A stretch of DNA of 6,424 nucleotides from an uncultured bacterium (lineage in GTDB: Bacteria > Cyanobacteriota > Vampirovibrionia > Gastranaerophilales > Gastranaerophilaceae), in contig CAQTPN010000086.1 in the NCBI GenBank assembly GCA_948888345.1, positions 1 to 6,424 on the forward strand, written 5' to 3'. The position numbers and the translations under genes were made by a program. The notes beneath the pieces are model-generated. The model was not told where the DNA came from and searched no databases. It was given only the letters and a program-made list of their open reading frames with translations. Shown here piece by piece: positions 1 to 5,497 of the stretch (position 1 is the stretch's first letter; every line of letters begins with the position of its first letter).

Positions 1-51
1 GCGACCCCCTCGTCCCAAGCGAGGTGCGCTACCAAGCTGCGCTACGTCCCG
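1..51 (-). tRNA. tRNA-Pro (anticodon UGG), 3' end cut by window edge
   Basis: Read on the minus strand, the gene starts at 51 with acceptor strand CGGGACG and linker TA. A perfect D stem GCGC/GCGC follows, enclosing loop AGCTTGGTA. The anticodon stem CCTCG/CGAGG is perfect and encloses loop CTTGGGA, which puts anticodon TGG at positions 17-15. Variable loop GGGTC comes next. The window ends two bases into the T stem, so the T arm, the 3' acceptor strand and any encoded CCA are not visible. UGG is the proline anticodon able to read most or all CCN codons through wobble. The gene is co-directional with the protein genes but has its own promoter just upstream. Confidence 0.95.
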
Positions 52-77
52 ATAAAAATATTAAATTTACCTCTATA

Positions 78-106
78 AATGTATCAACAATAAAATTTGA
101 TGTCAA
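78..106 (-). promoter_or_regulatory. Sigma70-type promoter of the tRNA-Pro gene
   Basis: On the minus strand a perfect -35 hexamer TTGACA lies at 106-101. A 17-base spacer leads to TACATT at 83-78, which matches four of six bases of the TATAAT -10 consensus. Transcription would start near position 71, giving a leader of about 20 bases before the tRNA 5' end at 51. Position, spacing and orientation fit a stable-RNA promoter that makes the tRNA independent of read-through from the upstream protein genes. No start site has been mapped. Confidence 0.65.
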
Positions 107-111
107 TAGAA

Positions 112-124
112 AAGCTAGCAGCTT
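112..124 (-). terminator. Weak terminator-like hairpin at the end of the GNAT-like gene
   Basis: On the minus strand AAGCT-GCT-AGCTT forms a 5-bp stem with a 3-base loop. It is followed by TTCTATT, which with the last stem bases gives an interrupted U-rich tail. The hairpin spans the TAG stop codon (117-115) and sits directly upstream of the tRNA promoter, a sensible place to end the protein-coding unit. The stem is short with only two G-C pairs, so it may have little or no termination activity. Confidence 0.25.
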
Positions 125-726
125 ATATCTAAAATTGGAGCCTTAACTTCTTGTTCAAAATTATCTATAAGTTCCTTCATGCCATCTTCACCCATTGCAA
201 CTGCATGAGAGCCCGGGAACTTCTCCTCAAAACCACAGGTGTCAGTATAAAATTCTCTTTTATCTCTAACGGGGTCGCTAACCTCGAGGGAAGCTCCTGA
301 TTCTTTTAGCATATTTTTTGCAATAGATGCAAGCATAGCGCGTCCTGCTAATTTATAATTTCCATTAGGATTTCTTTCCAAAAAATGCACATCAGCAGTA
401 TTAGAATAACCCTCGGTTGCACAGATTGCAACCAAATCATTATTATCTGATTCCAGAGTATAGAATTTATTATGTTCCAGAACATATCTGGTTAAATCTG
501 ACAATTTCTCATTTGAATTAAGACGTTCATATTTACCCGCAAGTCCCGCTGTCATACTAAACTTATATTTCCAATACCAGCCTCCGCCCTTGCATGCAAG
601 CTCCATACTATCGGTTTCATCTTTGCCGTCATACTCATACAAAGTGGCATTCTCAAAATCCCGTTTTTCACTGTTATAAACACGGGTTTGCGATATAGGA
701 ATTTTATTACCAAAAGAAATATTCAT
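115..726 (-). CDS. Small GNAT-like protein, substrate unknown
   Basis: A protein of 203 residues counted from ATG at 726. The open frame extends four codons upstream to a TTG at 738. I prefer the ATG because MNISFGNKIPISQ is a natural-looking N-terminus, although neither start has a recognisable Shine-Dalgarno sequence. The second half has the shape of a GNAT acetyltransferase: a strand (DLVAICATEG), a segment (NYKLAGRAMLASIAKNM) where the acetyl-CoA loop and helix would lie, then DPVRDKREFYTDTCGF, resembling the 'FYek.GF' ending of GNAT domains. The usual Q/RxxGxG/A pyrophosphate loop is not clear, so enzymatic activity is uncertain. No signal peptide or membrane segment is seen. It follows the sulfhydrylase gene after about 47 bases. 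Similar short proteins occur, to my recollection, in gut Melainabacteria. The gene is real; the function is a guess. Confidence 0.75.
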   Translation of the reverse strand: MNISFGNKIPISQTRVYNSEKRDFENATLYEYDGKDETDSMELACKGGGWYWKYKFSMTAGLAGKYERLNSNEKLSDLTRYVLEHNKFYTLESDNNDLVAICATEGYSNTADVHFLERNPNGNYKLAGRAMLASIAKNMLKESGASLEVSDPVRDKREFYTDTCGFEEKFPGSHAVAMGEDGMKELIDNFEQEVKAPILDISC

Positions 727-754
727 AAGTAAATTCAATAAAACAGATGACAGA

Positions 755-776
755 TAAAAATTGCCATAAATTTTTA
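755..776. repeat. Perfect 8-bp AT-only inverted repeat at the sulfhydrylase stop codon
   Basis: TAAAAATT (755-762) and AATTTTTA (769-776) are exact reverse complements separated by six bases. The right arm contains the TAA stop (776-774) of the sulfhydrylase gene. Because every pair is A-T the hairpin would be weak. It could act as a poor terminator or an mRNA 3'-end structure between the sulfhydrylase and GNAT-like genes, or it may simply reflect AT-rich spacer composition. Confidence 0.4.
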
Positions 777-2039
777 AATTTTACTTAAACTTTGTTCAAT
801 ATCAGAAATAATATCTTCAATATCTTCTAATCCTACGGAAAATCTTACCAACCCGGGATTAATACCGCAAGCAACCAGTTGTTCATCCGTCAATTGCCTG
901 TGCGTAGCACTTGCAGGATGAAGCACACAGGTTCTGATATCAGCAACATGGACTTCATTTGATGCAAGTTTTAAACCATCCATAAACTTAATCGCAGCCT
1001 CTTTTCCGCCTTTTATAGTTAGGGAAATTACTCCAGATTGACCTTTTGGCATATATTTTCGAGCAAGCTCATAATATTTATTTGTTTTCAATCCCGGATA
1101 ATCTACAATATCAAATTTACCCGAATTTTCAAAATATTGAGCTGCCTTAAGTGCGTTAGAGCAATATTTTTCCATTCTGATTGCAAGAGTTTCAAGTCCT
1201 AAATTCAACAAAAATCCGGAGTTTCCTGACGGATAAGCTCCAAAATCCCTCATAAGCTGCATTCTTGCCTTAATAATATACGGTGCAAAAGCATAATCTC
1301 TTGTATAAACTGTTCCATGGTATGATTCATCAGGCTCTGTAAAATCAGGAAAATTGCCGTTTGTATAATCAAATTTACCGGAATCTACAATAACTCCGCC
1401 CACCTGAAGCGCGTGTCCGTCCATATATTTTGAAGTGGAATGAATAACAACATCAGCACCGTATTCAATGGGTTTACATAAAATAGGAGTCGGGAAAGTA
1501 TTATCTACAATCAAAGGAATACCGTTGTTATGCGCAACCCGTGCAAACTTTTCAATATCCAAAACTTGCAATGACGGGTTTGTTAAAGTTTCTCCAAAAA
1601 TTGCTTTTGTATTAGGCTTGATTTTGGCTTGAATTTCTTTTTCATCCGCATCCACATCAACAAAAATACACTCAATACCAAGTTTTTTTAAGGTTACAGC
1701 AAACAAATTTAATGTTCCGCCATAAATTGAAGCAGAACTTATAAAACTGTCTCCTGAATTACACAAGTTTAAAATTGACATCAAAGATGCCATTTGTCCT
1801 GATGAAGTGCACATAGCGGCAACTCCGCCTTCAAGGTCAGCTATCTTTTTTTCAACAACATCAACGGTTGGATTGGTAAATCTGGAATAAATGTGTGCTT
1901 TAGTAGGGTCATCAAATACATCCCCGATTTCTTTTGTAGAATTAAACTTAAAAGTTGTACTTTGATATATGGGCATTACCCTTGGGCCGCCATTTTCGGG
2001 ATTGTATCCTGAATGCAGGCATTTTGTATTATCTTTCAT
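774..2039 (-). CDS. metY: O-acetylhomoserine sulfhydrylase (aminocarboxypropyltransferase), PLP-dependent
   Basis: A 421-residue cytosolic enzyme of the Cys/Met-metabolism PLP family (fold type I), the usual length for MetY. The reaction expected for this subgroup is O-acetylhomoserine plus sulfide to homocysteine and acetate, the direct sulfhydrylation route to methionine. Visible landmarks are HSGYNPENGGPRVMPIYQSTTF at the N-terminus in outline, YSR (51-53; phosphate contact with the neighbouring subunit), SSGQ (79-82), the stacking Tyr of IYGGT (Y106), D179 in VDNTFPTP (pyridine nitrogen), and K204 in STSKYMDGH as the Schiff-base lysine. Near the C-terminus HPASATHRQLT and GLVRFSVGLE carry the carboxylate-binding Arg (R399). 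The start is ATG at 2039 with GGAGG four bases upstream. The long insert around 221-248 fits MetY rather than cystathionine gamma-synthase or methionine gamma-lyase, but related activities cannot be excluded. The gene lies 38 bases after pyruvate kinase with no riboswitch leader. Confidence 0.93.
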   Translation of the reverse strand: MKDNTKCLHSGYNPENGGPRVMPIYQSTTFKFNSTKEIGDVFDDPTKAHIYSRFTNPTVDVVEKKIADLEGGVAAMCTSSGQMASLMSILNLCNSGDSFISSASIYGGTLNLFAVTLKKLGIECIFVDVDADEKEIQAKIKPNTKAIFGETLTNPSLQVLDIEKFARVAHNNGIPLIVDNTFPTPILCKPIEYGADVVIHSTSKYMDGHALQVGGVIVDSGKFDYTNGNFPDFTEPDESYHGTVYTRDYAFAPYIIKARMQLMRDFGAYPSGNSGFLLNLGLETLAIRMEKYCSNALKAAQYFENSGKFDIVDYPGLKTNKYYELARKYMPKGQSGVISLTIKGGKEAAIKFMDGLKLASNEVHVADIRTCVLHPASATHRQLTDEQLVACGINPGLVRFSVGLEDIEDIISDIEQSLSKI

Positions 2040-2043
2040 TTTT

Positions 2044-2048
2044 CCTCC
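2044..2048 (-). promoter_or_regulatory. Ribosome binding site of the sulfhydrylase gene
   Basis: GGAGG on the minus strand (2048-2044) lies four bases from the ATG at 2039-2037. It is the clearest Shine-Dalgarno among the internal genes and fixes the start of the sulfhydrylase. It sits in the short 38-base spacer after pyruvate kinase, suggesting independent ribosome loading within a shared transcript. Confidence 0.75.
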
Positions 2049-2077
2049 AAATCTTTTGTGCGACAGATGTTTGCATT

Positions 2078-3511
2078 TTAAGTCCCTATTTTATGCACGC
2101 GCACAAAGTTGGTTCTGCCCGTAATAAGGCGCGGCGCAGAGCCTGTAATAATCACATAATCATTATTTTTTAAACCAATTTCATTTATTAAAAATTCGTC
2201 AATTTTAAGAAGTAGATTTGTATCCACCGTCTCATCCCATTTTTTACAGAATGGGTAAACACCCCAGTTTAGGGTCATTTTTCTGCAGGTCTCTTCAATA
2301 TCAGATATCATTACAATTGGTGCAGACGGTTTTAATTTAGACATCAGCCTTGTAGAATACCCGAAATGTGAAAAACTTAAAATTGCTTTAGCATTAACAT
2401 ATTTAAGCATTTTATCAACACCGAACACTACCGCCTGGCGGGTTAGTGCTATTTCATCATCAGGCTCCGTATCTGTATCAAATTTATAAAAACAGCTGCT
2501 TTCTGTTGAAATTGCAATTTTAGACATCATCCTGACAGCATCTGCCGCAAATTTTCCGACTGAAGTTTCTCCAGATAACATAACAGCATCTGCCCCGTCC
2601 AATATGGCATTTGCAACGTCGGAACTTTCAGCACGGGTTGGAATAGGTTCATTTATCATTGATTCAAGCATTTGAGTCGCAACAATGACAGGCTTTCTCT
2701 GTTTATTTGCTTCTTCTATTATGAGCTTTTGACAAATTGGCACATCAACAGGCGATAACTCAATCCCCAAATCCCCGCGGGCTACCATAATGGCGTCCGA
2801 TACAAAAACTATATCCTTTAGATTTTTAATAGCATCAGGTTTTTCAAGCTTTGATACTACGGGAATAGATGAATTAAAATCATTTATATATTTTTTTGCA
2901 AGAAGCACATCCTCTTTTTCACGCACAAAAGAAAGAGCTATTAAATCTGCTTTTTCTTCAACCGCAAACTTAATAAATTCAATATCCTTGGGTGTAACAG
3001 CATCCAAAGAAGCGGTGGAACCAGGAATATTCAGCCCTTTTCTTGATTTTAGAAGCCCGCCGTTTGTAACAGTAGCATACACTCTGCCGTCATCCACTCT
3101 GTCCACCAGCACTTCAAGCTTGCCATCATCTATCAAAACTCTTGAACCGGCTTTAACATCCTCGCTTATTCCTGCATAGTCCACAGGAATAATATTTTCA
3201 TCAACTTGCTCAAGCGAATGCTCAAAAACAAGTTTATCTCCGTTTTTAATTAAAATCTCTTCTTTTAAATTGCCGATTCTGATTTTTGGACCTTGCAAAT
3301 CTACAAGCGTTGCAACATAATTGCCCAACTTTGATGCAACACTTTTTATAAGACGTATTTTCTCTCTGTGATATTCCATAGACCCGTGAGAAGTATTCAA
3401 TCTGAAAACATTTGCTCCGCTTTGAATCAACTCTTTAATCTTATCTTCACTATCTGTTGCAGGACCCAGCGTTACAACTATTTTTGTTCTTTTTAAAAAT
3501 ATATCTTTCAT
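2078..3511 (-). CDS. pyk: Pyruvate kinase
   Basis: Catalyses PEP + ADP to pyruvate + ATP in the cytosol, the last step of glycolysis. The frame opens at ATG 3517 (479 residues), but the ATG two codons later (3511; 477 residues) has the better-spaced AAGG. Numbering here is from 3517. The domain order is normal: TKIVVTLGPAT (11-21), FRLNTSHG (38-45; nucleotide and metal contacts), DLQGPKIR (73-80) leading into the B domain with LIDDGK (128-133), then SKLE (222-225) with catalytic Lys223 and Mg-binding Glu225, ARGDLG (246-251), ATQMLESM (280-287) and PTRAESSDVANAILDGADAV. The C-terminal domain follows (from about 355: GYSTRLMSKLKPSAPIV, WGVYP, ITGRTNFVRVHKIG). Length is close to a classical Pyk (about 470 residues), with no extra PEP-utiliser domain. 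SHG is preceded by NT instead of the common NF. DLQGPK is the signature associated with K+-independent enzymes. It follows the STELLO-like gene after about 23 bases. Confidence 0.97.
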   Translation of the reverse strand: MKDIFLKRTKIVVTLGPATDSEDKIKELIQSGANVFRLNTSHGSMEYHREKIRLIKSVASKLGNYVATLVDLQGPKIRIGNLKEEILIKNGDKLVFEHSLEQVDENIIPVDYAGISEDVKAGSRVLIDDGKLEVLVDRVDDGRVYATVTNGGLLKSRKGLNIPGSTASLDAVTPKDIEFIKFAVEEKADLIALSFVREKEDVLLAKKYINDFNSSIPVVSKLEKPDAIKNLKDIVFVSDAIMVARGDLGIELSPVDVPICQKLIIEEANKQRKPVIVATQMLESMINEPIPTRAESSDVANAILDGADAVMLSGETSVGKFAADAVRMMSKIAISTESSCFYKFDTDTEPDDEIALTRQAVVFGVDKMLKYVNAKAILSFSHFGYSTRLMSKLKPSAPIVMISDIEETCRKMTLNWGVYPFCKKWDETVDTNLLLKIDEFLINEIGLKNNDYVIITGSAPRLITGRTNFVRVHKIGT

Positions 3512-3519
3512 CTTCATTG

Positions 3520-3523
3520 CCTT
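3520..3523 (-). promoter_or_regulatory. Ribosome binding site that favours the second ATG of pyruvate kinase
   Basis: AAGG on the minus strand (3523-3520) is only two bases from the first ATG (3517) but eight bases from the second (3511). The spacing therefore favours MKDIFLKRTKIV as the N-terminus rather than MKMKDIFLKRTK. The motif is short, so the preference is moderate. Confidence 0.45.
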
Positions 3524-3534
3524 TTTTGAAATAT

Positions 3535-4524
3535 TTAAATATCTTTAAGCCATGCTTCAAGAATATCCAACTCTTCTTTTTTTACAATCCCCTCTTTGTA
3601 CAAAGCATCGTAAACATTAAACATATTATCTTTAAGTGAAATATTACTCTTTATTGTAGATTTTGAAACATCAATAACTCTTTGTGCATATAAATAGCAC
3701 GGAATTTCAGATTCAAAATCTTTCAAATAATTATGAACATTTCTTTCTTGAATGACTGTAGCCTTTGTAAAACACAAATGGTATCCTTCATTCCACATCA
3801 AAGGCTGTGCTACAAGACCACGTAGAATATCGGTAAACCTAAATGTTACGGTTGACGGAAGATATAAAAGCGGGAATAATTCACGCCTTGTAAAAGTATT
3901 CTGTGTATTATAAGGACAAACGGTTCCCTTTCCAAAAGCTATGGAGGGTTTATCCTCAAAATCACATTTTTTATTATTTGTCAGTCTGTAAATAGCATCC
4001 ACATCGGGTTCGTTATCAACAAGCCCTTGATATACGCCTATCTTTAAGTTCCTTTTCTTTAGAGTATCTTCACAAACAAGGTGTTCTTTGTTAGTTATAA
4101 GCTCAAGCGGATATCCTCTGGGCCAGATATCTTCTTTTGAAAAATATCTATATACGTTTAAAAAGCCTTTATCAGGCTCCGTAAAAAGCTCTTCATTATC
4201 AAAGCTCAAAGCTTTCCAGTTGCTTTTTGGATAATTATCATCATCTGTTTCATAAATCATTTCAGCACCGGCATTCCTGGCCCAGATATACCCTATCATC
4301 TTTCTGCAGTAATGATTAAATGGTAAAACTTTTTCAATATTATACCCGTAAGTTTTTTCAGCAGATAAAAATGTTATTTCAGCCTTGCTATCTTTAATAT
4401 CCCAATTGGAAGGAGTTTTTTTATCTCCTGCTATAATTAAATGATTTTCAGGGTTATCTGCAAATTTTTTAACCGCATCGGTTGCTTCAAAAATAGTAGT
4501 TATAACAACATAATTATTATTCAT
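3535..4524 (-). CDS. STELLO/DUF288-family putative glycosyltransferase
   Basis: A 329-residue soluble protein without signal peptide or membrane segment. It matches the STELLO (DUF288) family throughout: NYVVITTIF strand at 4-12; GDKKTPSNW at 33-41, corresponding to the 'GDxxTPxDW' of the family; GYNIEKVLPFNHYCRKMIGYIWARNAGA (60-87) in outline; the acidic YETDDDN (91-97) as likely metal/nucleotide-sugar site; RYFSKEDIWPRGYPL (126-140); PDVDAIYRLT (173-182); and PYNTQNTF with TDILRG (231-236). The plant members, Arabidopsis STELLO1/2, are Golgi proteins with a GT-like domain that affect cellulose synthase complexes; no reaction is established. Here a role in surface-polysaccharide assembly is inferred from the two preceding glycosyltransferase-like genes. 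The frame also allows a TTG start at 4527. ATG at 4524 is preferred by codon, although GGGAG is nearer-ideally spaced from the TTG. It overlaps the preceding gene by 8 bases. Confidence 0.88.
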   Translation of the reverse strand: MNNNYVVITTIFEATDAVKKFADNPENHLIIAGDKKTPSNWDIKDSKAEITFLSAEKTYGYNIEKVLPFNHYCRKMIGYIWARNAGAEMIYETDDDNYPKSNWKALSFDNEELFTEPDKGFLNVYRYFSKEDIWPRGYPLELITNKEHLVCEDTLKKRNLKIGVYQGLVDNEPDVDAIYRLTNNKKCDFEDKPSIAFGKGTVCPYNTQNTFTRRELFPLLYLPSTVTFRFTDILRGLVAQPLMWNEGYHLCFTKATVIQERNVHNYLKDFESEIPCYLYAQRVIDVSKSTIKSNISLKDNMFNVYDALYKEGIVKKEELDILEAWLKDI

Positions 4525-5497
4525 CAATATCCATCTCCCATATAGAATACTTTACAGGGTGAACCAGAAGATTTTCATTGTTCCACTCGTTCAGTAATTT
4601 TTTAACAGATTTATTATATTTTTCAGGCATTTCTTTCCTCTGACTATCTACAGATGTATAATTTACAATCTTGTAATCAATATCCTTTGGCATCATAATT
4701 TTATTAAGAACGATACAAAGACTTGTAGGTACAGCCACTTCGGCAAAAATTCTCTCTTCTGCAAGCACTCCTGCATAATAAGCAAACCTTTTTACATAAT
4801 CTTTCGGAATAACAAAGAAATCCGAAAAACCACCGGCAAACGGAAATAAATATTTAATATTACCGTATTCATCATCCTTAAATGAACTCAATATCTTTTT
4901 TAAATCCAGGTTAACATCCGCATAGTCAGGCATATATTTATAATAAAAATTATGCTGGCAATTTACGGGTAAAAAATCCTGAAGGTATTTAATCTTGTCT
5001 TCTGTTATCAAACGACGAAGTATGCCGAGCTTCTTATATTTTACCATCATATCAGGAACACTCGGCAAGATATCATCAACTATTTCCCTATTTTCAGAAT
5101 ACATATAATTCAAAACTGTCGGAAAAAGCCACACTCTTGATAAAAGATGTTCATCACTCATCACAAATAAATTTCTTGCAGTAAACGCGGTATCTGCATC
5201 AATTTTTAACATATCTTCGATAGTTACGTTGGAAAATTTAGGATGAAGCATTACATCATCACCCATAAAAGCATAGTAATCGAATTCTTCACTAAAAAAT
5301 CTATCTAATCCCTGTGTTACATATCCTGAAAATTGATACGAATTTTCATAAACAGGAATAACATTCTCTTTATTCCCCGTATAAAAGGGCATAAGGTGAT
5401 AAATCTTATCAAATCTGCCGCCGTAAAGTTTTTCAAGCTTTTCAATATTGGCAATAAACTGGTGATTATAAATTATTACAAGACAGGTTTTTTTCAT
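4517..5497 (-). CDS. Putative glycosyltransferase-like protein, unrecognised family, tandem paralogue A
   Basis: A complete 326-residue protein that I cannot assign to a named family. An N-terminal strand (KKTCLVIIYNH, 1-11) leads to DKIYHLMPFY (30-39), ENVIPVYEN with SGYVTQ (44-62), and the acidic DYYAFMGDDVMLHP (73-86), which looks like the DxD metal/nucleotide-sugar site of a GT-A fold. Further conserved blocks are WLFPTVLNYMY (123-133), LFPFAGGFSDFFVIPKDYVKRFAYYAGVLA (217-246) in outline, and EVAVPTSLC (253-261). No signal peptide or transmembrane helix is seen, so a cytosolic enzyme is likely. The same blocks recur in the gene immediately upstream, so the two are diverged tandem duplicates. 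The ATG at 5497 directly abuts the TAA of the upstream gene, with AAGGGGAG seven bases before it. The end overlaps the STELLO-like gene by 8 bases. Glycosyl transfer is inferred from the DD motif and context, not shown. Confidence 0.75.
   Translation of the reverse strand: MKKTCLVIIYNHQFIANIEKLEKLYGGRFDKIYHLMPFYTGNKENVIPVYENSYQFSGYVTQGLDRFFSEEFDYYAFMGDDVMLHPKFSNVTIEDMLKIDADTAFTARNLFVMSDEHLLSRVWLFPTVLNYMYSENREIVDDILPSVPDMMVKYKKLGILRRLITEDKIKYLQDFLPVNCQHNFYYKYMPDYADVNLDLKKILSSFKDDEYGNIKYLFPFAGGFSDFFVIPKDYVKRFAYYAGVLAEERIFAEVAVPTSLCIVLNKIMMPKDIDYKIVNYTSVDSQRKEMPEKYNKSVKKLLNEWNNENLLVHPVKYSIWEMDIDE
4535..4539 (-). promoter_or_regulatory. Ribosome binding site of the STELLO-like gene, inside the preceding gene
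   Basis: GGGAG on the minus strand (4539-4535) overlaps the Trp-Glu codons near the end of paralogue A. It is 7 bases from a TTG at 4527 and 10 bases from the ATG at 4524. Either start is possible, three bases apart. The site lies within translated sequence and so implies translational coupling. Confidence 0.5.

Noticed and set aside
736..738. TTG at 738 as the start of the GNAT-like protein
   Set aside because: It has no Shine-Dalgarno and adds only MNLL. The ATG at 726 gives a more natural N-terminus, although this is not proven.
1955..2173. 72-codon plus-strand open frame across the sulfhydrylase-pyruvate kinase junction
   Set aside because: It is antisense to the ends of two well-supported genes and its translation has no recognisable domain.
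2790..3179. 129-codon plus-strand open frame
   Set aside because: It lies wholly antisense to the conserved core of pyruvate kinase. Its Ser/Phe/Thr-rich translation looks like a shadow of the real gene and has no ribosome binding site case.
3530..3543. Palindromic AT run after the STELLO-like stop, considered as a terminator or operator
   Set aside because: AAATATTT-type palindromes are expected by chance in AT-rich spacers. There is no G-C stem and no U tract after it.
3457..3639. 60-codon plus-strand open frame rich in Phe and Leu
   Set aside because: The hydrophobic composition comes from the reverse complement of Lys-rich AT codons in pyruvate kinase and the STELLO-like gene. It is not a convincing membrane peptide.
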